From Candidatus Marispirochaeta associata (GTDB taxonomy: Bacteria > Spirochaetota > Spirochaetia > JC444 > Marispirochaetaceae), in the NCBI GenBank assembly GCA_001749745.1, contig JWTM01000532.1:248001-312000 (forward strand): a stretch of 64,000 nucleotides of DNA, read 5' to 3'. Positions 47,641 through 55,878 of this stretch are shown in pieces (position 1 is the stretch's first letter; each line of letters opens with the position of its first letter). Below the pieces are notes generated by a model. That model had not been told where the DNA came from. It did not search any database and saw only the letters and a list, made by a program, of their open reading frames with translations. A program made the translations under genes and the position numbers.

Positions 47641-48487
47641 TCTCCTGCGCCGCTTTCCCCTTGCAATGAGGGAGTTCGGCCGGATACGGGATTTCGTTGA
47701 ACACAATCTCGGCATTCGGCTACCCGATTCTAAGAAGGTTATGGTCGAGTCCCGCCTGCAAAAGCATCTGAGCCGTATGGGAGCCGCCGACTTTAGCGAA
47801 TACTGTCAGAGGCTCTTCGACCAGCAAGCTCCAAGGGAGGAGCTTCAATACTTCATCGATCTGATCACCACCAATAAGACCGACTTCTTTCGCGAACCGG
47901 GTCATTTCGAGTATCTGAAGCGCCAGATTCTACCCGAATATATGCAGGCCGCCAGATCGTCAGGATCATCTCCTTTCAAGGTCTGGTCTGCGGGATGTTC
48001 CTCCGGGGAGGAGCCCTACACCTTGATCATGGTTCTCGAGGAGTTTATCCGCGACGGGCATGATTTCGGCTATCAGGTTCTCGCCTCGGATATCTCGGAA
48101 AAGGTGCTCACCCAGGCCAGGAGCGGCGTCTACGATCGAGAGCGTATCGCCACCCTTCCTCAAGCCCTGAAGGAGCGCTACTTCCTCAAGGCGAAGAAAC
48201 CCGGCGATCCCCGGGTGCGGGTTAAACCGGAGTACCGGTCCAAGGTTAATTATTATCGGGTAAACTTCATGGATAGAAGCTATCCGGTGGGATCGGGGCT
48301 GAATGCAATATTCTTTCGAAATGTAATGATCTATTTCGAGAAACCCACCCAGCGGGATATAATTCTCAAACTCTACAGCCATCTCAAACCGGGAGGTTAC
48401 CTCTTCCTCGGCCATTCCGAATCACTGACCGGAATCGATGTGTCCTTGAAGAACGTCTCCGCAACTGTCTACCGGAAGGAGGCTTGA
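47627..48487 (+). CDS. cheR: Chemoreceptor methyltransferase CheR
   Basis: A 286-residue S-adenosylmethionine-dependent methyltransferase that methylates receptor glutamates. The N-terminal helical domain ends with LITTNKTDFFREPGHFEYL; the SAM site is KVWSAGCSSGEEPYTLIMVL, and FRNVMIYFEKPTQRDII and GGYLFLGHSES are conserved. The gene overlaps cheA by 14 bp and is one base from cheB, so adaptation enzymes are made with the kinase. Confidence 0.97.
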   Translation: MAETDLLRRFPLAMREFGRIRDFVEHNLGIRLPDSKKVMVESRLQKHLSRMGAADFSEYCQRLFDQQAPREELQYFIDLITTNKTDFFREPGHFEYLKRQILPEYMQAARSSGSSPFKVWSAGCSSGEEPYTLIMVLEEFIRDGHDFGYQVLASDISEKVLTQARSGVYDRERIATLPQALKERYFLKAKKPGDPRVRVKPEYRSKVNYYRVNFMDRSYPVGSGLNAIFFRNVMIYFEKPTQRDIILKLYSHLKPGGYLFLGHSESLTGIDVSLKNVSATVYRKEA

Positions 48488-48488
48488 C

Positions 48489-49565
48489 GTGCCCGCGACC
48501 GATATTACCAGGGTATTGATAATCGATGATTCGGCGGTAGTGCGACAGACCATAAGCGAGATTCTCGAGGCGGAACGGGATATCCGCGTCATCGGCACCG
48601 CGGCCGATCCGATTATCGCCGCCAAGAAACTGGAGAAAGAGATTCCCGATGTCATCATGCTCGATATCGAGATGCCTCGTATGGACGGCCTTACCTTCCT
48701 GCGTAAATTGATGCAGCAGCATCCGATTCCGGTGGTAATCTGCTCCAGCAAAGCAGAGGAGGGCTCGCAAAACGTACTCAACGCCCTCGACTACGGGGCG
48801 GTGGAGATTATCCGCAAACCCCAGTTGGGGACCAAGCAGTTTCTGCAGGAATCGAGGGTTCGTCTGGTGGATGCGGTTAAAGCCGCCCATCTATCCAAGG
48901 TCAAACCTATTGTACAGAAGCAAACGGTACAGAAGAAGCTCAATGCTGATGCGGTGTTGCCGAAGGGGGGCGACCATGTTCGAATCGAGACGACCGAGCG
49001 GGTCGTCGCCATCGGGGCCTCCACGGGCGGTACCGAGGCCCTGCGAGCGGTGCTCGAGAACCTGCCGGTCGATGCCCCCGGTATCGTGATTGTCCAGCAC
49101 ATGCCCGAACATTTTACCGCCGCCTTCGCCAAGCGCCTCGATTCCCTCTGCGCCGTCAGTATTAAGGAGGCGGAAAATAACGATACCGTTCTTCGGGGGC
49201 GGGTGTTGATCGCTCCCGGCAATCGACATACCCTGCTAAAGCGCAGCGGCGCCCGTTATTATGTGGAGGTCCGGGAAGGTCCGCTGGTTTGCCGTCACCG
49301 GCCTTCGGTGGACGTTCTTTTTCGGTCGGTCGCCCGTTATGCGGGAAAGAATGCTATCGGTATTATCATGACCGGCATGGGCGACGACGGAGCCCGGGGT
49401 ATGCTGGAGATGAAGGAGTCCGGTTCCTACACCATCGCCCAGGATGAAGAGAGCTGTGTGGTCTACGGGATGCCCCACGAGGCGGTTAAGCTTCGGGCGG
49501 TGGATACTATTCTACCCCTCGATCGTATCCATGATGAAATTCTTAAGCTGGATAGACTTAAGTGA
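48489..49565 (+). CDS. cheB: Chemoreceptor methylesterase/deamidase CheB
   Basis: A 358-residue response regulator. The receiver domain (1-~125) has the phosphorylated Asp59 (IMLDIEMPRMDGLTF), and the catalytic domain has the Ser in AIGASTGGTEAL, the His in IVQHMPEHFTAAFAKRLD and the Asp in IMTGMGDDGARGM. It removes receptor methyl groups under CheA control. GTG start with AAGGAGG 7 bases upstream. Confidence 0.97.
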   Translation: MPATDITRVLIIDDSAVVRQTISEILEAERDIRVIGTAADPIIAAKKLEKEIPDVIMLDIEMPRMDGLTFLRKLMQQHPIPVVICSSKAEEGSQNVLNALDYGAVEIIRKPQLGTKQFLQESRVRLVDAVKAAHLSKVKPIVQKQTVQKKLNADAVLPKGGDHVRIETTERVVAIGASTGGTEALRAVLENLPVDAPGIVIVQHMPEHFTAAFAKRLDSLCAVSIKEAENNDTVLRGRVLIAPGNRHTLLKRSGARYYVEVREGPLVCRHRPSVDVLFRSVARYAGKNAIGIIMTGMGDDGARGMLEMKESGSYTIAQDEESCVVYGMPHEAVKLRAVDTILPLDRIHDEILKLDRLK

Positions 49566-49604
49566 GGAGCTCTCCAGGCAGATAATAGTAGTGTAAGTGG
49601 ATAA

Positions 49605-51383
49605 ATGAAGATGGAAAAACCGCGCATATTAGTCGTAGAAGACGAATCGATTGTAGCCATTGATCTGAGTCATACCCTGACCTCCTTAGGGTATACGGTT
49701 ATCGACGCTGTCGGCACCGGGGAGAAAGCCCTGAAGGTACTTGAGACGCAGCGTCCCGATCTGGTGTTGATGGATATACAGCTCCGGGGCGAGTTGGACG
49801 GCATTCAGGTAGCCGAACGAATTCAGACCGGTCTGCGAATCCCGGTTATCTATCTATCCGCCTACTCCGATGCCAAGACCCTAGCCCGGGCCAAACTGAC
49901 CGAGCCCTACGGCTATATCATGAAATCCTTCGACCACAACGACCTCCATTCCACCATCGAGATGGCCCTCTACCGCCACAAGATGGAGAAGAAGGTGGTG
50001 GAGAGCGAGAAACTACTCTCGACGACCTTTGCGGCAATCTCCGACGGAGTTATCACGACTGATCCGGACGGGGCTCTGCGACTGATCAACGCCTCCGCCC
50101 GGAAGATGTTGGGCATGGAGGATGCGACGCCCAGCGGAACGGCGGTGGACGACCTTGGGATCGAACTGGAGAACGCCTTCTTCGAGGAGGAGGCTTATCC
50201 CTTCTCCCGCCGCCCGGCAAAGGGGGAACCGAGCTTCAACGGACGTTACTTCCTCATCGGACCCGTCGGAAGATTCCCCGTACGATGTACGATATCCCCT
50301 ATTTTGGGGCAGGATGACGAGATCAGTGGTTACGTCTATATCCTGCGGAATATAGAAGAGGAGTACCGGGTCCAGGAGATGCAGAGCCGCCTCGCTTCCA
50401 TCGTCGAGACCTCCGAGGATGCGATAATCGGCGCCAGTCCGGACGGTGCAATCATAAGCTGGAACGACGGCGCGAAGGAGATCTTCGGCTACACTGCCGA
50501 GGAGGTGGAAGGGAAAAATCTCTCTATTCTGGTTCCCGACTTCTATCCCAACGAGATCCCCGAGCTTCTCGATCGGCTCAAAACCGGCGAACTTATAGAA
50601 CACTATGAGACATTACGGCGCCGTAAGGGGGGGGAGATTCTGGATATGTCGGTCAAGGTCTCTCCCATTCGCGACAGCCGCGGACATCTGAGCGCCGTTT
50701 CCCTCATCGCCCGGGACATGAGCAAGCGCAAGCAGCTGGAGAAGGAAATTCTCGAGATCGAGGACCGCGAGCGCTCCCGGATCGGTCAGGATCTCCACGA
50801 CAGCCTGGGGCAGCAACTGACCGGCATTCTCTTAAGGCTCAAGGCACACGAAGGCAAGGTCAACAAGCTGCAGAACGAGGCCGTGAGTGAGGATACGCGG
50901 GAGATAGAGCTACTGGTTCGCAACGCTATTGAACAGACCCGTGAGATGGCCAAGGGGCTTGTTCCGATAACCCTGCAGACCAACGGACTGGTGGAAGCCC
51001 TGCAGGAACTGACCCTCTATGTACAGTCGATGTACGGGGTCGCCACCGAGTTCGAAGCCCCCCAGTCGGAGGTCGAGATTTCGCCTACGGTGGAGTTGCA
51101 ACTCTATCATATAACCCAGGAAGCCTTGAACAACGCCATTAAACATTCCGGCAGCCCTCTGGTTCGGGTACGCCTGCATATTGAGGAGACGGAGCTTATT
51201 GTCGCGGTAAGCGACAGAGGCTCGGGCTTTTCCCACGGGGAGACCAAGGGGTTGGGATTGCGAATCATGCAGTATCGGGCTAACATGATCAGCGGACACC
51301 TATCGATACTACATCCGGAAGAGGGTGGAACCTCCGTTGTCTGCAGGGTGCCGATTCCCGCGGAAGGAAATCAGAATTCATGA
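49605..51383 (+). CDS. Sensor histidine kinase, receiver-PAS-PAS-HisKA_3 (NarX-like)
   Basis: A 592-residue soluble kinase. An N-terminal receiver (1-125, Asp57 in LVLMDIQLRGELDG) is followed by a linker helix, two PAS domains (~137-250 and ~262-376; ETSEDAIIGASPDGAIISWN), a HisKA_3 dimerisation domain with His398 (IGQDLHDSLGQQLTGILL) and an ATPase domain (YHITQEALNNAIKHSGSP). In the receiver the usual Lys-Pro is Lys-Ser (MKSFD). With no membrane segment it senses a cytosolic signal or receives phosphate through its receiver. It overlaps the next regulator by 4 bp, its likely partner. No Shine-Dalgarno is evident before the ATG. Confidence 0.93.
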   Translation: MKMEKPRILVVEDESIVAIDLSHTLTSLGYTVIDAVGTGEKALKVLETQRPDLVLMDIQLRGELDGIQVAERIQTGLRIPVIYLSAYSDAKTLARAKLTEPYGYIMKSFDHNDLHSTIEMALYRHKMEKKVVESEKLLSTTFAAISDGVITTDPDGALRLINASARKMLGMEDATPSGTAVDDLGIELENAFFEEEAYPFSRRPAKGEPSFNGRYFLIGPVGRFPVRCTISPILGQDDEISGYVYILRNIEEEYRVQEMQSRLASIVETSEDAIIGASPDGAIISWNDGAKEIFGYTAEEVEGKNLSILVPDFYPNEIPELLDRLKTGELIEHYETLRRRKGGEILDMSVKVSPIRDSRGHLSAVSLIARDMSKRKQLEKEILEIEDRERSRIGQDLHDSLGQQLTGILLRLKAHEGKVNKLQNEAVSEDTREIELLVRNAIEQTREMAKGLVPITLQTNGLVEALQELTLYVQSMYGVATEFEAPQSEVEISPTVELQLYHITQEALNNAIKHSGSPLVRVRLHIEETELIVAVSDRGSGFSHGETKGLGLRIMQYRANMISGHLSILHPEEGGTSVVCRVPIPAEGNQNS

Positions 51384-52030
51384 AGAAGCGGATCGTTATA
51401 GTCGATGACCATCCAATAGTTCGCCAAGGCTTTGCCCAGCTTATCAATCAGGAGGAGGACCTTGTCGTGATCGGCGAGGCCGAAGACGCCCCCGGCGCGG
51501 TGGAATTAATCGAGGATACTGATCCGGATCTGGCCTTAGTGGACCTCTCCTTGAAGAATTCCAACGGAATCGAGCTTATCAAGGACCTCAAGAAGATCAA
51601 GCCGGAGCTCAAGGTTCTGGTTATCTCCCTGCACGACGAATCGGTCTATGCCGAGCGGGCGCTCCGCGCCGGCGCGAAGGGTTTTATAATGAAGGCCGAG
51701 GCGACCGAAAGCGTAATGACCGCCATCCGTATGGTCTTGCGCGGTGAGGTCTACCTGAGCGAGAAGATGCGCAATCATCTCCTGAGCAGCATGACCGGCG
51801 GGGGGGCCACCCGCGCCTTAAGTCCCACCGAAGTATTGAGCGACCGGGAGTTTGAGGTATTTCAGGCTATAGGACGAGGAGCGAGCACCCGGGAAATAGC
51901 CGATTCCCTCTGTTTGAGCGTTAAAACCATCGAGACCTATAAATCCCACCTAAAGCAGAAACTGGCCCTAAAGAACAGCACCGAGCTGATGCAGTACGCC
52001 ATTGAGTGGCAAATAACCAGCGGCCCCTAG
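51380..52030 (+). CDS. NarL/FixJ-family response regulator
   Basis: A 216-residue regulator with a receiver domain (Asp55 in LALVDLSLKN; conserved DD at 9-10 and Lys in FIMKAEAT) and a C-terminal LuxR-type helix-turn-helix (LSDREFEVFQAIGRGASTRE, then SVKTIETYKSHLKQKL). It overlaps the preceding HisKA_3 kinase in ATGA, which strongly suggests a cognate pair. Targets are unknown. Confidence 0.95.
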   Translation: MKKRIVIVDDHPIVRQGFAQLINQEEDLVVIGEAEDAPGAVELIEDTDPDLALVDLSLKNSNGIELIKDLKKIKPELKVLVISLHDESVYAERALRAGAKGFIMKAEATESVMTAIRMVLRGEVYLSEKMRNHLLSSMTGGGATRALSPTEVLSDREFEVFQAIGRGASTREIADSLCLSVKTIETYKSHLKQKLALKNSTELMQYAIEWQITSGP

Positions 52031-52072
52031 CTTTTTTTACCCAAAGCCTTGAATTTATTCGTTTATCTATTA

Positions 52073-52093
52073 CCCTTAAGTTCAGATTAAGGG
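52073..52093. promoter_or_regulatory. Inverted repeat upstream of the hybrid kinase
   Basis: CCCTTAA-N7-TTAAGGG is a perfect 7-7-7 dyad. A weak promoter may overlap its right arm: TTAAGG (52087-52092), 17 bp, TACATT (52110-52115), with only eight bases from there to the ATG. It could be an operator. Confidence 0.4.
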
Positions 52094-52123
52094 AAACTTA
52101 CGTGATAAATACATTGGAATAGT

Positions 52124-54034
52124 ATGGAAAAAACAGACGCCACTTCAATTCTGATAGTCGAAGACGAATCTATTGTCGCCCTGGACATACAACATCATCT
52201 TAAGAGGTTCGGTTACCGGGTGCTCGGACCGGCCGCCTCCGCTGCAGCGGCGTTCAATATCGTCGAAGAGGAGATCCCCGATCTCGTACTGATGGATATC
52301 AAGATTCAGGGCGATATGGACGGGGTGGAGACCGCCGGTATTATTCGCGAAGAGTACCACCGGCCGGTAATCATGTTGACCGCCTATGCCGATGAGCAGA
52401 CCCTGAATCGGGCCAAGCTAAGCGGTCCCTTCGGGTACATCCTGAAGCCCTTTGATGAGCGGGAACTGCGGACCACCATCGAGATGGCCCTCTACCGACA
52501 CAAAATGGAATTGAAACTCAAGGAGTCCGAGGAACGTTATCGGCGTTTGTTCGAAGAGGATCTGTCCGGCGATTTCATTGCCGACGGCGACGGGATAATT
52601 ATCGATTGTAACCCCGCCTTCCTGCGGCTCTGCGGTTTCAAGAGCCGGGAGGAGATATTCGGCAGTAGTGTGGAGGAACTCTTCAGCCAGGAACATCAGC
52701 GCCGCTACCTCTGGGATCAGATCAAGATTAACGGGATGATCCGACTGCAGGAGTTCGAGATAAACAGCCGCAATAACGGCGTAGCGACGGTGCTCGCCAA
52801 TATGGTGGGAAACTTCAATGAGCGCCGGGAACTCCAGAGTCTGCACGGTTATCTGATCGATACGACCGAGATGAAGAATCTCGAGCATCAGCTGCGTCAG
52901 GCCCAGAAGATGGAGGCCATCGGTCGTATGGCCGGGGGTATCGCTCACGATTTCAACAACCTGTTAACCGTCATTCTCGGCTATATAACCCTGGTAAATG
53001 AAAAGTATGCCCAAGAGGAGCCCTTGGAAAACGAGCTGGAAGGTATCCGAACCGCCGCCGGAAAAGCGGCGAAACTGACCCGACAGCTTTTGGCCTTCTC
53101 CCGCCAACAGGTTCTCAATCCGGAGGTAGTCAACGTCAACGACCTGATGCAGGATTTAGAAAAGATGATTCGGCGACTGATCGACGAAGATATCGCGATC
53201 AACATCTTTCCCGATGCCTCATCCCCCAAGATCTATGTCGATCCCTCCCAGTTGGAGCAGGTGGTGCTGAACCTGGTAGTTAATGCGCGGGACGCGATGG
53301 GCAGGGGCGGAAAGCTCACCATCGAGACCAGGAATATCGAGATTGAAGAGGCCCGCACGACGCCCTTGGGACAGATACCTCAAGGGAGCTACTGTGTGAT
53401 GGAGATCGAAGACAACGGCAAGGGAATCCCAGATGAGAATCTCCCGTTGATCTTCGAGCCCTTCTTTACCACGAAGCCGGCGGAGAAAGGGACCGGCCTG
53501 GGACTCTCGACGGTCTACGGTATCGTCAAGCAGAGTAAGGGCTATATCGATGTGGAGAGCGCTCTGGATCAGGGGACCGCATTCAGGCTCTATTTCCCGA
53601 TTACGGAGAAGAGCGTTCAACATGAACCTATCGAGATCCCGGATCTCGAGCTCTATCTCGGGACGGAACGGATCCTGCTGGTAGAGGACGACAATGCCGT
53701 TCGAGCGGTTACCTTGAGAATCCTCAATCGGGCCGGTTACGATGTAATCGAGGCCAGAAACGCCGGCGAGGCGCTGCTGATCTTCGAGGAATCCCACGAC
53801 TCTATCGATCTGGTACTAACCGATTTCGTGATGCCCCATCTGACCGGTGACCAATTGATCGAGCGACTCCAACAAATTCGCCCTGAGTTTCCGAGCATAA
53901 TTATGTCCGGCTACATGAAGCGGCTCAACACCGAACTCGCCCATGTAGATGCGGTCCTGGCAAAACCCTTCAGACCGGAGGAGCTGCTGCGTTATGTACG
54001 GAGCGTCCTCGATGGAAATGCCCGCCAGGATTGA
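52124..54034 (+). CDS. Hybrid sensor kinase, receiver-PAS-HisKA-HATPase-receiver
   Basis: A 636-residue soluble hybrid kinase. The N-terminal receiver (Asp58 in LVLMDIKIQGDMDGVE) and following helix are clearly paralogous to those of the kinase at 49605 (shared TIEMALYRHKME). A PAS domain (~137-250) precedes a HisKA domain with His275 (RMAGGIAHDFNNLLTVILGY), an ATPase domain (VLNLVVNARDAMG; DNGKGIPDENL; GTGLGLSTVYGIVKQS) and a C-terminal receiver with Asp567 (LVLTDFVMP). This resembles NtrB-type hybrid kinases. No output domain is attached, so it needs a separate partner. Confidence 0.93.
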   Translation: MEKTDATSILIVEDESIVALDIQHHLKRFGYRVLGPAASAAAAFNIVEEEIPDLVLMDIKIQGDMDGVETAGIIREEYHRPVIMLTAYADEQTLNRAKLSGPFGYILKPFDERELRTTIEMALYRHKMELKLKESEERYRRLFEEDLSGDFIADGDGIIIDCNPAFLRLCGFKSREEIFGSSVEELFSQEHQRRYLWDQIKINGMIRLQEFEINSRNNGVATVLANMVGNFNERRELQSLHGYLIDTTEMKNLEHQLRQAQKMEAIGRMAGGIAHDFNNLLTVILGYITLVNEKYAQEEPLENELEGIRTAAGKAAKLTRQLLAFSRQQVLNPEVVNVNDLMQDLEKMIRRLIDEDIAINIFPDASSPKIYVDPSQLEQVVLNLVVNARDAMGRGGKLTIETRNIEIEEARTTPLGQIPQGSYCVMEIEDNGKGIPDENLPLIFEPFFTTKPAEKGTGLGLSTVYGIVKQSKGYIDVESALDQGTAFRLYFPITEKSVQHEPIEIPDLELYLGTERILLVEDDNAVRAVTLRILNRAGYDVIEARNAGEALLIFEESHDSIDLVLTDFVMPHLTGDQLIERLQQIRPEFPSIIMSGYMKRLNTELAHVDAVLAKPFRPEELLRYVRSVLDGNARQD

Positions 54035-54059
54035 TGCTTTACCTTAGATAGAGTAGAGT
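54031..54059 (+). promoter_or_regulatory. Candidate promoter of lepA, probably leaderless
   Basis: TTGATG (54031-54036), 17 bp, TAGAGT (54054-54059). Seven bases separate the -10 from the ATG at 54067 and no clear Shine-Dalgarno is present. The -35 overlaps the stop of the preceding kinase. Confidence 0.5.
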
Positions 54060-54066
54060 AGGCCCG

Positions 54067-55878
54067 ATGCAATACCAACCGCAACTGATACGCAATTTTT
54101 GCATAATCGCCCATATCGACCACGGTAAATCGACCCTGGCCGACCGTTTTATCGAGAAGGCAAAGCTGGTTTCCGAACGGGACCAGATGGACCAGATCCT
54201 GGATAGCATGGATATCGAGAGAGAACGGGGGATAACCATCAAGTCCCAGGCCGTCTCTCTGCCCTTTCAGTCCAACGACGGCAATATCTATCAGATAAAT
54301 CTGGTCGACACCCCGGGACACGTCGATTTCTCGTACGAGGTTTCCCGGGCGATCTCCTCTTGCGAAGGCGCTCTGCTGATTATCGATGCCACCCAGGGCG
54401 TCGAAGCGCAAACCCTGGCCAACATGTATATGGCCATCGAACACGACCTCGAGATTCTGCCGGTAATCAACAAGATAGATCTCCCCAGTGCCGATATAGA
54501 AATGGTCAAACATCAGATAGACCATGACCTCGGACTCGATCCCGATACGGCGATTCCGATCTCCGCTAAAACGGGGCAGGGAGTGGACGAGCTCCTCGAG
54601 GCTCTCGTTCAATTCGTACCGCCGCCGAAACCCTTGGTGGATGAGCCCCTGCAGGCCCTTATCTTCGACAGCCATTACGATGCCTACCGGGGTGTGGTCG
54701 TGCATATCCGGGTCATCGCCGGGACGATCGGCATAGACCAGGACGTGCGCTTCATGGCCACCGACGGCGAATATACGGTGGAGGAGACGGGGGTATTCCG
54801 CATCGGTCTGGAAAAAAGAAAGGAACTGAAGGCCGGCGAGGTAGGCTATATTATCGCCGGGATAAAAGATATCGCCAAGGTACGCGTCGGCGATACGATC
54901 ACGACCAAGAAAAACGGCTGCCGCGAACCGCTCCCGGGATTCAAAGAGGTTAAACCGGTCGTCTTCTCGTCGATCTATCCGGTCAACTCGGATGATTACG
55001 AGGATCTTCATTCGGCTATCGACAAATTAAAGCTGAACGACGCCTCACTCATATACGAAAAGGACTCATCTATCGCCTTGGGATTCGGCTTTCGCTGCGG
55101 ATTTTTAGGACTCCTTCATCTCGAGGTAGTTCAGGAACGCTTGGAGCGGGAGTTCGACCTGACCATTGTCCTGACATCGCCCTCTGTTCGTTATCGGATC
55201 ACCCTGAACGACGGGGAGACGATATTTGTCGATAACCCCCTCGAGTTTCCCGATCCGTCCCAGATCCAGCAGGCCCAAGAGCCCTATATTCAGGCGACCC
55301 TGATAACCCCGTCGGAATATGTGGGCCCTATTATCACCCTCTGTCTGGAGAAACGCGGCGTACAGGATAGCATGAGTTACCTGGATGAACGCCGGGTGGA
55401 GCTGGTATATTCTATGCCCTTGGCTGAGGTCCTCTTCGATTTCTACGATCGTCTGAAATCAATCAGCCGGGGATACGCCTCGTTCGACTATGAACTGACC
55501 GATTTCAAGATCACCGATCTGGTCAGACTCGATATTCTATTGAACGGTAATCCGGTAGACGCCCTTTCACAGCTCGTCTTTCGAGATAACGCCACGGCCC
55601 GGGCCAGGAAAGTCTGTAAGAAGTTGAGGGAAGAAATTCCCCGTCATCAGTTCAAGATTCCTATCCAGGGGGCAATCGGAAACACGGTGATTGCCCGGGA
55701 GACCATTTCCGCCCTGCGGAAGGATGTTACCGCCAAGTGCTACGGAGGAGATATCAGCCGAAAGAGAAAGCTCCTGGAGAAGCAGAAAGAGGGTAAGAAG
55801 CGCATGAAGATGGTCGGAAACGTCGAATTACCCCAGACGGCGTTTCTCTCGGTACTGAAGGCCGACGACGACTCGTAA
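54067..55878 (+). CDS. lepA: Translation factor LepA (EF4)
   Basis: A 603-residue GTPase with EF-G-like domains. G motifs: G1 AHIDHGKSTLADRF, G2 RERGITIKSQ, G3 DTPGHVDFSYEV, G4 NKIDLPSAD. The unique C-terminal domain contains AKCYGGDISRKRKLLEKQKE, diagnostic of LepA. It assists translation initiation or back-translocation under stress. The stop codon is directly adjacent to the stop of the convergent DUF115 gene with no base between them. Confidence 0.97.
   Translation: MQYQPQLIRNFCIIAHIDHGKSTLADRFIEKAKLVSERDQMDQILDSMDIERERGITIKSQAVSLPFQSNDGNIYQINLVDTPGHVDFSYEVSRAISSCEGALLIIDATQGVEAQTLANMYMAIEHDLEILPVINKIDLPSADIEMVKHQIDHDLGLDPDTAIPISAKTGQGVDELLEALVQFVPPPKPLVDEPLQALIFDSHYDAYRGVVVHIRVIAGTIGIDQDVRFMATDGEYTVEETGVFRIGLEKRKELKAGEVGYIIAGIKDIAKVRVGDTITTKKNGCREPLPGFKEVKPVVFSSIYPVNSDDYEDLHSAIDKLKLNDASLIYEKDSSIALGFGFRCGFLGLLHLEVVQERLEREFDLTIVLTSPSVRYRITLNDGETIFVDNPLEFPDPSQIQQAQEPYIQATLITPSEYVGPIITLCLEKRGVQDSMSYLDERRVELVYSMPLAEVLFDFYDRLKSISRGYASFDYELTDFKITDLVRLDILLNGNPVDALSQLVFRDNATARARKVCKKLREEIPRHQFKIPIQGAIGNTVIARETISALRKDVTAKCYGGDISRKRKLLEKQKEGKKRMKMVGNVELPQTAFLSVLKADDDS

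Noticed and set aside
52021..52040. Terminator after the NarL-type regulator
   Set aside because: A T7 run is present but no stem precedes it.
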